A stretch of DNA of 46,460 bases, from the IMG/VR virus record IMGVR_UViG_3300034110_000369, positions 1 to 46,460 of that record; one strand, written 5' to 3'. A program made the position numbers and the translations under genes. Shown here piece after piece: positions 37,999 through 46,331 of the stretch; position 1 is the first letter of the stretch, and every line of letters starts with the position of its first letter. Below the pieces are notes generated by a model, which was not told the origin of the DNA, searched no databases, and saw only the letters and a list, made by a program, of their open reading frames with translations. This DNA comes from a virus.

Positions 37999-38497
37999 AA
38001 AATTTTACCGTGTCTAATAACATTCGTGATGTCAGTGGCATTTCAGCAACGGTGACGCCTGTTACTGTGTCCTGCCGGTTATTATAGAGTGTGCTGATCA
38101 TCATCAGGATTCCTTGTTTCACCGCTGATGGTACTACAGTATAACCGCAATTATAGGTTACTTTAGCGCTACTGTAAGGCGTAGTGATGGTGATTTTCTG
38201 TGTAACGTCGTCGAATGTGTAATCAGTGCTGGCGGAACCGTCTAACAGCAATTCTGTCACAGCAGTAGCATTACCGAACGGCAATTGAATCTCACCGGTG
38301 TATTCTTCGACAGCAATCGTTACAGAACCAAGAGTCAGTAATCTGTTGCTATAAGTTTGAGCCAATTCAGCCGCCACGGTTATCAGCGCAGTGATGTAAC
38401 TATCTTCCATCGTGTGAGTGACACGGCATTGAGTTTTAGCCTCTGCCAGTGTGACCACAGTCGATAATGACGCTTGTGAGTTAATTTTTTTATACAT
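37988..38497 (-). CDS. Head-tail connector adaptor (gp6-like), 169 aa
   Basis: AAGGG site before ATG. Residues 15-60 (VVTLAEAKTQCRVTHTMEDS; YITALITVAAELAQTYSNRL) are diagnostic of the phage gp6/QLRG-type head-tail connector. The middle part has a beta insertion and the end is helical (KQGILMMISTLYNNRQ). Forms a ring under the portal. Located right after a homing endonuclease that separates it from the capsid gene. Confidence 0.78.
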   Translation of the reverse strand: MYKKINSQASLSTVVTLAEAKTQCRVTHTMEDSYITALITVAAELAQTYSNRLLTLGSVTIAVEEYTGEIQLPFGNATAVTELLLDGSASTDYTFDDVTQKITITTPYSSAKVTYNCGYTVVPSAVKQGILMMISTLYNNRQDTVTGVTVAEMPLTSRMLLDTVKFYGV

Positions 38498-38506
38498 GGT
38501 GTACCC

Positions 38507-39943
38507 TTACGGTTTAATTGTGAATTTGATTTTACCACAGTCCCATAGTCTGCTATAACCTGCTTCTTTCATCATTTCTTTTTCTGTTTTATTGTCAGAA
38601 TAAACGTGTGGTAATTTACTCATAATGTGTTTTCTTCTGAATAAAAATTTATGGTATCTGTTACCTTGTTTGACATAACTGTAGTCAGGTGCAAGCTCTG
38701 AATCAACGGTAAAGTCTGCTTTTAAATACGAATCACCTGAATATCTACATTTGTCAAGGAACGTGAATACTTCTTTACCTGTGACTCTGAGGAAGTGTTT
38801 AACTGACTTACCTAGTGAACCGATTACGCTTGTTGAAGTGCAATGCCTGACGAGTTCGTAATTATCGCCCCGTCTAGTAAAACATGATACAGACACGAGT
38901 TCGTCACCACTGTATAAACAAACAGATTCACTGTAAACACAAGATCCTTGTATATGATTACGGTTAAGAAATTCTGCAACTATTCCTTTTGTTGGGTTCG
39001 TCACTATTTTACATTTTCTGGCGAAAACTGACTTAACATCAGATAAACCGAGTAACTGTTTAATGAATCTGATTTGTAAATCTTTGTTTTCGTTCCATTC
39101 ATTTTCCCAGATATGGACCAGTCTAAAACCAGCGTCGTTACACATTTTGGTTTTGTTTGAATGATAGTGTTTGTCCTTACCGAACTCCTCAGAGTGCCAT
39201 TTCAGGCCATTGTATTCGATGGCGATTTTCTTTTCAGGGATAACAATGTCAATTTCTAAAGGTTTAATTAACGATCTGTCAGACCGTATTACTGTTAAAC
39301 CTTCTGATTCGATTATGCTTGCGATCTCGTTTTCAGGTGCTGAAAGTCTGACAGCACACGACGGACAACCAGCCCCTGCACTGTAATGATTTTCGGCAGA
39401 TTGCAAGAAAGGACCATGTATCTTACAGATCACAGTCACTTTACTTCTGTAATGAGTGTAACTGGAAAGGTCGTATTCGTACTTGTCACCATGAACCTTT
39501 CTTGCCATTGTCATAAATTCAGAATTATTAAGTTTCTGTTTCTGCCCCGCTGACTCTTTGCCACATTTCGGGCAACCTTGACCTCGATAATGGTTTATTA
39601 ATGATTGTGAGAACAAACCATGTGTTTTACAGATGATGTCTACGTTGTCTGCGACTTTTTCATACTTTATTTTAGAGTAGTCATATCTGTCACCGTGAGT
39701 TTCCACGCATTTTGCTATTACTTCGTCAGGTTTTAGTTTTCTGGATTCAGTTTTTTTTAATTTTCCGCAAGCAGGACAACCTTGACCCGTAAGATGTGCA
39801 TTCGGTATTTGTTCAAAATCACCATGCAAAGGACAGGTTATCGTTACTTTTGATTTACTTTTGATGTAATTAGTTTTTGAGTAATCATACTTGTTGGAGT
39901 GTACGATATTAGCGGATAATATGAATGATTGTGTCTTATTCAT
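38507..39943 (-). CDS. Vsr-like (EDxHD-type) homing endonuclease with triple zinc-finger repeats, 478 aa
   Basis: AAGGA site before ATG. Three repeats of about 45 residues at 15-60, 83-128 and 150-196, each with H-x-KYDYS, V-I-C-x-HG-x-F and GxGCPxCG. These probably bind DNA. Residues 204-300 are the nuclease: ENEIASII, LEIDIVIPEKKIAIEYNG, KWHSE, as in I-Bth0305I/Vsr relatives. Residues 310-478 form a further domain (EFLNRNHIQG ... GYSRLWDCGKIKF). Inserted between capsid terminator and connector gene. AT-rich compared with neighbours. Selfish element. Confidence 0.82.
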   Translation of the reverse strand: MNKTQSFILSANIVHSNKYDYSKTNYIKSKSKVTITCPLHGDFEQIPNAHLTGQGCPACGKLKKTESRKLKPDEVIAKCVETHGDRYDYSKIKYEKVADNVDIICKTHGLFSQSLINHYRGQGCPKCGKESAGQKQKLNNSEFMTMARKVHGDKYEYDLSSYTHYRSKVTVICKIHGPFLQSAENHYSAGAGCPSCAVRLSAPENEIASIIESEGLTVIRSDRSLIKPLEIDIVIPEKKIAIEYNGLKWHSEEFGKDKHYHSNKTKMCNDAGFRLVHIWENEWNENKDLQIRFIKQLLGLSDVKSVFARKCKIVTNPTKGIVAEFLNRNHIQGSCVYSESVCLYSGDELVSVSCFTRRGDNYELVRHCTSTSVIGSLGKSVKHFLRVTGKEVFTFLDKCRYSGDSYLKADFTVDSELAPDYSYVKQGNRYHKFLFRRKHIMSKLPHVYSDNKTEKEMMKEAGYSRLWDCGKIKFTIKP

Positions 39944-40051
39944 TTAAATGTCCTTAGTCAAAGGGTAGTCTTGAAGGTTAGTGACAGGTGTTGACTAAAC
40001 ACTTTTCGGATGGCCGTCCTAGTCACACAGTAATATTATCACTGTAAAAAT

Positions 40052-40076
40052 AAAAAAGCCACCGGTTAAGGTGGCT
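40052..40076 (-). terminator. Rho-independent terminator after the capsid gene
   Basis: Minus strand: 7-bp stem AGCCACC/GGTGGCT, 6-nt loop, then TTTTTATTTTT. It lies 18 nt after the capsid stop codon and will reduce transcription into the connector and tail genes, giving a surplus of capsid mRNA. The 39944-40051 gap behind it holds only the leader of the endonuclease gene. Confidence 0.85.
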
Positions 40077-40094
40077 CTATTATTACTGACCAGA

Positions 40095-41510
40095 TTAACC
40101 GGCGTTAGCTGTAGCGGCACATACTAAAATTGCATCGCTCTTACCAACGATTTCAAAGAACTCTTTGTCCATCTTAACCACGGTACAGCCATCAACGGTG
40201 TACGGGTCTAACAGTAACTTATCAATGTCACCGTTGTTCAATAAGAACGCTTGTGATAAATCACCGAAGATTGCGAAAGTGCTGTTTGCAGCTACGTTCG
40301 GCATGGTGTCATCAATGATCACAGGATAACCATTCAACACCAGACGTTTACCAGGTAAACCTTCGATATATTCATACATGAACAATGGACGACCATCAGC
40401 ATCTTTTACTTTTTCGAAGATACCTTTAGTATTCCGGTTCATGTACCAAGCGGCTTTACCTAAATACATCGTCGGCAGTTTGTTACAGGTATCAATTACC
40501 CAGTTCACGATAGCGTTACTATCGGCACCGATGGCACCTGAAATACCGGTTTTAACAACAGGATAAAAGTCAGAATCACGACGACCTACACCTAATGTTG
40601 GTTTCCAGCTTTGGCCCGTAGTTGCTGTGATGTCAACACGTTTCGAACTCAGAATACCACGGCAGTTTTTACCGATACCGTTACCAAACAGAACTTGCGC
40701 AGCCAGATAAATACCTGACGACACACCCATCTGATTAACTAAATCGGCGTAAATGTCAAGGTCTGAACCGCGCATAGCTTCGTCGGTAATGCGAGGCTTC
40801 ATGTTCATTTTGAACACGTTCGACTTAATTTCGACAAATTCACTGGTTGAAGTTTCAGGAATAGTCGTACCAGCTACGTTTTCAATACCTTCCTGCACTG
40901 AAGGATAGCTGATCTCAATCACCTGACGGTAGTCACGAGTTAGCGATGGTTTGTAACCGATATGTGTTAAAATCGGTGAGAACTCACGCGCATAGTGCAT
41001 AATGTCACTAGCAAGGATTTCAGCAACAGCCATACCACCTTGAGCGGCAACGGTTAAGTTCAGTGTCTTAACCTGTTCAGGTGTGTGCTTCGACTTGAGC
41101 TGGATATTTAAGCCCATTTCTTTTAATTGAATTTCGGCATTTTCACGGATGAACTTAAAGAACTGGTCGCCTTCTTTACCGTCTTTTGTTTTAATAAACG
41201 CACCAATGGCTTTTTGCGCAACCAGACGTAAAGCATTTTTTTGCTGTTCGTCAGTAACTGCTGCGATTGCCGGTTTTTGCTTACTGCGAAGATCAGACAT
41301 TTCAGACTGAACTTCAGCCAGTGAGTCAACCAGCTTCTTCATACCTTCAACGTCACCACCTTCTTTCAGCTTGTCGAACTTGGTTTGTAAGTCCTCATGC
41401 TTTTGTGTCAGCGTTTTGAACTGTTGTGCCAGTTTTTCGTTTTCGTCATTCTGTGCGCTGAATTTCTTCAACGCTTCTTCGATCATCGCCTTGATTTGTT
41501 CAATGGTCAT
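40095..41510 (-). CDS. Major capsid protein, HK97 fold, 471 aa
   Basis: Residues 1-110 are a charged coiled coil (scaffolding delta domain; KLAQQFKTLTQKHEDLQTKF), removed by the protease in HK97. The rest is the HK97 capsid domain: QGGMAVAEILASDIMHYARE, MNMKPRITDEAMRGSDLDIY, AWYMNRNTKGIFEKVKDADG, LPGKRLVLNGYPVIIDDTMP. Forms the icosahedral shell. It has its own terminator, and is preceded by a 440-bp structured non-coding region. Confidence 0.92.
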   Translation of the reverse strand: MTIEQIKAMIEEALKKFSAQNDENEKLAQQFKTLTQKHEDLQTKFDKLKEGGDVEGMKKLVDSLAEVQSEMSDLRSKQKPAIAAVTDEQQKNALRLVAQKAIGAFIKTKDGKEGDQFFKFIRENAEIQLKEMGLNIQLKSKHTPEQVKTLNLTVAAQGGMAVAEILASDIMHYAREFSPILTHIGYKPSLTRDYRQVIEISYPSVQEGIENVAGTTIPETSTSEFVEIKSNVFKMNMKPRITDEAMRGSDLDIYADLVNQMGVSSGIYLAAQVLFGNGIGKNCRGILSSKRVDITATTGQSWKPTLGVGRRDSDFYPVVKTGISGAIGADSNAIVNWVIDTCNKLPTMYLGKAAWYMNRNTKGIFEKVKDADGRPLFMYEYIEGLPGKRLVLNGYPVIIDDTMPNVAANSTFAIFGDLSQAFLLNNGDIDKLLLDPYTVDGCTVVKMDKEFFEIVGKSDAILVCAATANAG

Positions 41511-41954
41511 GGTTATTACCTTATGTGAAATTTGAGTGATGGTTTTTGGTTGCGCTTATCCAAGCGGTACTGTGTATCCACACAATGAGGTTTGAGCTGG
41601 TCAGATACTCGCCTGACACCTGCGGGCTTTCAGCTCATTGGCTTTGGTGTTTTTATTGCTACGGTAGCACGACGGCATGAATAGCTGGGTACGAAAACAC
41701 CAAACCAATAAACTAAATTCTGAGCTGTGGGCGACTTAACGATCTAGGTCTGTGGTGCCTCCGTCACGACCGTGACACGCCTTCACTGGCGTCTAATCAG
41801 CTCATTGGCTTGATTGATAACCCTTTGCAGTCTGACAGGCTGATGCCTTGGGTTGCGATGTGCCATCAATCAAGCCAATAAGCACTGGCATTGCAGGTGT
41901 CAGCAAGGAGAACCCCTTCAACCTGTTTTGACCTGCAATGTCAGTAAACAAAGA
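41511..41954 (-). ncRNA. Candidate structured RNA between protease and capsid genes
   Basis: No gene in 444 bp. Two paralogous modules are seen, each a stem TGAGCTG/CAGCTCA next to a stem starting ATTGG and ending CCAAT: module B at 41593-41709 (stem of 16 pairs with one bulge, 41637-41653 with 41694-41709) and module A at 41721-41879 (perfect 15-pair stem, 41804-41818 with 41865-41879). A third long stem pairs 41884-41898 with 41931-41945 (one G-T). Small hairpins at 41554-41565 and 41571-41584 are near the capsid start. The distal parts of the two large stems differ but stay paired. It is part of the leftward virion transcript. Function unknown: capsid mRNA stability, translation control or a separate RNA. 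Confidence 0.6.
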
Positions 41955-42623
41955 TTACTTAAACAATTCTGATTTTGCAAGTAATTCAGCTAATTCTTGC
42001 AATTCTTTTTCTTCATCGTCAACGCCTGGTTGATATGCACCTGTAATTTTCTCGATCTGGCGCTTACTCAACCAGCCAACTGAATCAAGAATTTCTCGCA
42101 GTTCGGCTTTGGTTGGTAATTTGCCTTCTTCGAGATGGGATTTAATTTCTTGCAATCGTGATTCTTCGTTGCAGGCAAAGTTGACCCACGACACTTCGAC
42201 TACATGGACTTTAATCAGGTCATTGCATTTTAATGCAGTGTTCCATTTTTCTTCAATCACTTGGTAGCCAATGCTGAAACTGTCTAACGCTTTATCTTTC
42301 GCCAGTGTTTCAATATCCATGCCCATTGTGGTTTTGGAAAGCTTGCCACGCATGAACAGACCTTTTTCATCTTCACGCATTTCAAACCAAGGGCCGACAG
42401 GTAAACCGTAAGGATTGTGCATCCAGAACATTTTAGGCATGGTGCCATTGGCTTTGTGTCGAGCAATTGAATCTGTGAAACAACCGTCTACTGTCCGGTC
42501 CTGGGCATGGTCAATGACACCTTTTACGTTGGCATAGCAACTAAATTCACCAGTAGCTGAGTCATACTTAAATTCGGTAACGGGTACAACTATATGCCGA
42601 ACTGATTTATTTTTTACTGTCAT
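41955..42623 (-). CDS. Prohead maturation protease, 222 aa
   Basis: ATG 42623 chosen for its GAGGGT site; a frame from 42764 runs within the portal gene. Residues 20-120 carry the HK97/U35 protease pattern: FSCYANVKGVIDHAQDRTVD, MFWMHNPYGLPVG (His69) and KALDSFSIGYQ (Ser at 116-118). The C-terminus is charged and helical. Cleaves the capsid delta domain during maturation. Overlaps the portal gene by 17 nt. Confidence 0.9.
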   Translation of the reverse strand: MTVKNKSVRHIVVPVTEFKYDSATGEFSCYANVKGVIDHAQDRTVDGCFTDSIARHKANGTMPKMFWMHNPYGLPVGPWFEMREDEKGLFMRGKLSKTTMGMDIETLAKDKALDSFSIGYQVIEEKWNTALKCNDLIKVHVVEVSWVNFACNEESRLQEIKSHLEEGKLPTKAELREILDSVGWLSKRQIEKITGAYQPGVDDEEKELQELAELLAKSELFK

Positions 42624-43881
42624 CGGTATTACCCTCGTTATTTTGGTTATTGGCCTGACCGTATAGTTGAGCCTGAATTTCTTTAATGTCGGTCCACAGA
42701 CCATAAGTGACGTTATTGTTGTCGATGGCGAAAACGTCACCGCCTTCAATGGTTTCACGGCCAAGGTCGATACGGCCTTCGTTAATCGACGCTAAACCAC
42801 CTTTGACCTCACGTTCAACCGCTTCCACCAGTCGCCACGGTGAACCGGCGTAAAACGACTTACGGTTAAACTCGATACGCATACCGTCCGGCAATAGTGC
42901 ATTAAAAGCGTATTCAAGCTTAACTAAGATCGGATTTAACGAATCACGCATGTACGCCTCGTCCAGTTCGGCCACGGTACTTTTAGTACCAGGATCACTG
43001 GCGATACCGGTGCGGTGCGGTGGCACTCGGGTCATCCGGCAAATACGGTTTAGTGTAAACTCTTTATTCCCGAGTAATTCAGCATCTTTAGGCGTTAGTC
43101 TTAAACTGATTGGCGTCAAACCTTGTTCAAAAACAGGAATGAAGTCAGCACCTTTGGCCCCGCGCATTTTCTTCATTTCTTCGCGCAGACGTTCCTGAGC
43201 GCCTGGATTATTAAACACTTGCTCGGTTTTAAGTGCCATCTGTGACGTGATGCCATTGGTCTGTAATGACTCATAGGCATCATCCTGTGCGTTGGCAATA
43301 TTCAGCAATTGCGCACAGGCTTCAATCGGTCTAACCGGCCTGTAACCGTCTGTGGTGAACATGCTGATAATAAACAAATCTTCAGGATAAGCGGCAATAA
43401 CCGGTTTACCGTCATTCGTCGAATACGTGTAATACACGACGCCGTTAACGTCCATCATCGGACATACGTTACGCTGGTTAGCGAATGGTATGACCTCCAT
43501 GACTTCACCACGGTCATTACGCGCCAGATAAGCGTAAAAGACGCCATTGGTTTCGTAACATGCAATAGCCATTTCTAGAAACTGTTGCATGGTGAGGTAG
43601 TCACACGGACGCTGTGTGAATATCCGGTGATTCCGGCCTTGCAAAACCAGCTCCCGTGCATTACGGCTGGTTTTATAAAGCTTGATTGGCAATTGACCGA
43701 TGGTTTCAGCTTTATCACGAACGCACGAATAAAACGCCTCAATTTTCATTGCTTTGCTTTCAGTGATAAACAATGACGAGAATTTACCTAAGACGTCAAT
43801 ACCAAAGCTTTCGCTAGATTTAGTATCAACGCTTTCGCCGCCAGCACTGAACCAGCTTTTCAATCTGGTCATCATTTTCAT
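42607..43881 (-). CDS. Portal protein, HK97 type, 424 aa
   Basis: ATGA overlap with the terminase. Contains the usual phage portal order: AMKIEAFYSCVRDKAETIGQ, KLYKTSRNARELVLQGRNHR, EDLFIISMFTTDGYRPVRPI, RMTRVPPHRTGIASDPGTKS, AYMRDSLNPILVKLEYAFNA. Forms the dodecameric ring for DNA entry and exit. Length normal. Confidence 0.92.
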   Translation of the reverse strand: MKMMTRLKSWFSAGGESVDTKSSESFGIDVLGKFSSLFITESKAMKIEAFYSCVRDKAETIGQLPIKLYKTSRNARELVLQGRNHRIFTQRPCDYLTMQQFLEMAIACYETNGVFYAYLARNDRGEVMEVIPFANQRNVCPMMDVNGVVYYTYSTNDGKPVIAAYPEDLFIISMFTTDGYRPVRPIEACAQLLNIANAQDDAYESLQTNGITSQMALKTEQVFNNPGAQERLREEMKKMRGAKGADFIPVFEQGLTPISLRLTPKDAELLGNKEFTLNRICRMTRVPPHRTGIASDPGTKSTVAELDEAYMRDSLNPILVKLEYAFNALLPDGMRIEFNRKSFYAGSPWRLVEAVEREVKGGLASINEGRIDLGRETIEGGDVFAIDNNNVTYGLWTDIKEIQAQLYGQANNQNNEGNTDDSKK

Positions 43882-45641
43882 ACTAAAAGCATTCCTCTGT
43901 CGTTATAGACGTTTTGTTCGACTCTGATCAGCGTAGCGCCTGACAGTGTGATAATTGTTGATATTAACGGGTCAATCTTATCCACTTTATCGTTTTCGCG
44001 CCACACCTCCATATTATTCTTCCTAGTCATTGACATCATAGCACACTCGCAAGCGTACTCAAATAACACACTATCGTAACGGAATAAGCCTTCCTTAATC
44101 AAACCTTCCAGCGATTTGGCTGGTTCACTCATGTTACCGGTGCCGTTACTCACTGCCACCATTGGTATGCCTAATTCCTCCATATCTTCGCAGACTTCTC
44201 GCATGTGCCACGGGTCATAGTGGAATGCTTCAGGCCGTAACTCGTCGTTCAGTTTAGTGATAACTTTCTTTATATCATCATTTTTAACTGTCGGGGTGTA
44301 GACCATTTCTAAATCACCGGTTTCGATGGCCTTTAAGTATTTACTGCGAAGGTAATCACTCACACTGTCAACAGTGGCTTTCGGTAAAATGTTGATATAG
44401 AAACAATCAACGCCACCGTCATCCATCGGAAACATGATACAGAAACTGGTTATGTCATGCACACGCGCACGGTCGATACCAACATAGACTTTACGGTCTA
44501 AATAGATTGGGTCAAGGTAACTTGTTCCAGACGGTTTACGACAAGCTTTGACCTCACTCATGTCAAGCCACTTATCAGAACCGCTAACAAAAATGTTACA
44601 GTGTTTTGTCAAAAAATTAGCTTTTTCTTCCTGCGACATTGACGCTTCAGCGTAACGGTCACGTAAATACTTCATCGACGGTAGGCCATAAATCAAACCA
44701 GGATTCGATTTAAACCACGTTGTTTCATCAGTCCAGTCGTCACCCTTGTCGATGGTGAACATCGCGTAAAAGTAGTTATCCTGCACGATGGGGTCATTCA
44801 CATCTAACACGCGACAACCGTTTTTATAAATATCCGTGCAAAGGCCGTCGAGAATAAAACCAGCCGTAGTAATGGTGATCATCAAGTATTCAGGTTGTGC
44901 CCCGAACGCCGATATGATTACACCGTACAGATTACGGTCCTTAATTGCATGGCATTCATCAAGCGACGCGGTGATAGGGTTGAGGCCATCAAGCGATTTA
45001 CTATCACTGGCAAGCGGTCTGAATTCACCTGATTTACTCGGCATTAAAATATCGTTGGCACGAGACTGAAAGAATTGGTTTAGTCGCGGTGATAAACGGA
45101 TCATCTCACACGCTGTCGCCCATACTTCTTTGGCCTGGTCACGTTTTGTCGCCAGTGAAAACGCACGGGGCCGGTGCCCTGACTTATACATGAGGTAAAG
45201 CATTATGCCAGCGGCAAGGGTTGTTTTTCCTCCCTTGCGAGATACCAAGACAAAGCATTGGTTAAACCGGCGCGTACCTTTAGCGCGAGTCTGCATCATC
45301 TGGTCGAATACTTCTTCGAACCTGTCATCAGACCATCGCCAAGCGATTAACGACACGACTATGAATATTTGCCACGGTAAAAGTATTGTCGGTTTGCCTG
45401 CATGAATACCGTCAGTAATTGGGACGAAACGAAACCAATTCACAATCGAAGCGGCGGCGGATTCATCGAAATAAAATTCAGGATTTTCCAAATCACGGAA
45501 ATGACGCTCTGCCGCCTGCTTCATGGTTTTGCATGATGGAATGCGGTCAGTCAGAATGTCATAACAATACTTATGGCACCAGCGCCAATCTTGATCCTTT
45601 GGCTTTAACTCAGGAAAAGCATAATCTTCAATATCAATCAT
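43878..45641 (-). CDS. terL: Terminase large subunit, 587 aa
   Basis: ATPase with Walker A SRKGGKT (134-140) and Walker B SLDEC (226-230); C-terminal RNase H-like nuclease with VGIDRARVHDITSF (first catalytic Asp), later YDPWHMREVCEDM (second) and KVDKIDPLISTI (third). Belongs to the HK97-like Terminase_1 family that pairs with P27 small subunits and cuts cos sites. Drives DNA packaging. Confidence 0.92.
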   Translation of the reverse strand: MIDIEDYAFPELKPKDQDWRWCHKYCYDILTDRIPSCKTMKQAAERHFRDLENPEFYFDESAAASIVNWFRFVPITDGIHAGKPTILLPWQIFIVVSLIAWRWSDDRFEEVFDQMMQTRAKGTRRFNQCFVLVSRKGGKTTLAAGIMLYLMYKSGHRPRAFSLATKRDQAKEVWATACEMIRLSPRLNQFFQSRANDILMPSKSGEFRPLASDSKSLDGLNPITASLDECHAIKDRNLYGVIISAFGAQPEYLMITITTAGFILDGLCTDIYKNGCRVLDVNDPIVQDNYFYAMFTIDKGDDWTDETTWFKSNPGLIYGLPSMKYLRDRYAEASMSQEEKANFLTKHCNIFVSGSDKWLDMSEVKACRKPSGTSYLDPIYLDRKVYVGIDRARVHDITSFCIMFPMDDGGVDCFYINILPKATVDSVSDYLRSKYLKAIETGDLEMVYTPTVKNDDIKKVITKLNDELRPEAFHYDPWHMREVCEDMEELGIPMVAVSNGTGNMSEPAKSLEGLIKEGLFRYDSVLFEYACECAMMSMTRKNNMEVWRENDKVDKIDPLISTIITLSGATLIRVEQNVYNDRGMLLV

Positions 45642-46027
45642 ACGTCATCAAAACCATCTGAGGTGTTGCCTGATGTCGGTCCATAAGTTTTAGCACCTCG
45701 ACTGTTCGGTGTCATTTTAAATTCTTTCATTAAGCGTAACACTGATGGCCTGAGTTTTTCGAGTGCATCCCTCGAAGGGTTTTTCTTGGTTACGACGTTT
45801 CTGTCACCTTGAACCTCGATAGACTCACCACGATCTTTTAAGTCTTGGCGTAAACGGTTCATTTCGCATAAACTAACCGCAAGTTCACCAAGGGCCACAC
45901 GGTCTTGATAATCCAGGGTGACACCATTGTCAGTAACATCCGCCAGCAGTGACCAATACTGCTCGTGTTCATCCATGCTAACCACCGATTTAGGTGGATT
46001 AGCCCTTATTCTGTCATGTACGTCCAT
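45638..46027 (-). CDS. terS: Terminase small subunit, P27 family, 129 aa
   Basis: AGGTGA before ATG 46027. Central helices (YQDRVALGELAVSLCEMNRL; ALEKLRPSVLRLMKEFKMTP) match the P27-family small subunit, which recognises the packaging site. First gene of the virion operon. ATGA overlap with the large subunit gene. Confidence 0.85.
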   Translation of the reverse strand: MDVHDRIRANPPKSVVSMDEHEQYWSLLADVTDNGVTLDYQDRVALGELAVSLCEMNRLRQDLKDRGESIEVQGDRNVVTKKNPSRDALEKLRPSVLRLMKEFKMTPNSRGAKTYGPTSGNTSDGFDDV

Positions 46028-46161
46028 AAATCACCTGTTTCTGTGAAATTCCGTAAATTATGGGGGAATTACTTTATTTTTGCAACTAACCATAATTTCC
46101 AATGATGCAAAACCAAGTTTACATTCACAGAGGAAATACCTTATTTTCAGGTTTTACGTGT
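46028..46161 (-). promoter_or_regulatory. Upstream region of the virion operon
   Basis: Expected to hold the promoter of the 20-kb leftward virion operon. A 9-bp inverted repeat AAATTATGG (46055-46063) and CCATAATTT (46090-46098) is present. Candidate promoter elements on the minus strand are TTGGTT with TATGGT 16 bp downstream; fit is only moderate, so an activator may be needed. Confidence 0.4.
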
Positions 46162-46321
46162 TTTCGAGGAAGGCGCGGGACGGATCGGCCTCACTTTCGG
46201 TACAAAAGCACCCCCCTAGCCGATAATTTCCCGTTATAAATCAATAACTTAGATGATTTGATAATTTATCTGATGCGGTCGGGCTGTTGATAATTAGCAG
46301 ATAATTAGCGGTATTTATTTG
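46162..46321. repeat. 160-bp direct repeat, right copy
   Basis: Right copy of the element at 1-160, gapless with three substitutions. It lies 134 bp upstream of the small terminase gene, the normal place of a cos or pac site. Confidence 0.85.
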
Positions 46322-46331
46322 AATGATAATA

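Noticed and set aside
41511-41954. Group I intron, hammerhead ribozyme or tRNA cluster as explanation for the structured region
   Set aside because: Flanking genes are complete, no CUGAUGA/GAAA hammerhead core, no T-loop or acceptor pattern, no P7-like core that I could place.
42624-42764. Longer prohead protease from 42764
   Set aside because: The extra 47 residues come from the portal coding region in another frame; good GAGGGT site precedes ATG 42623.
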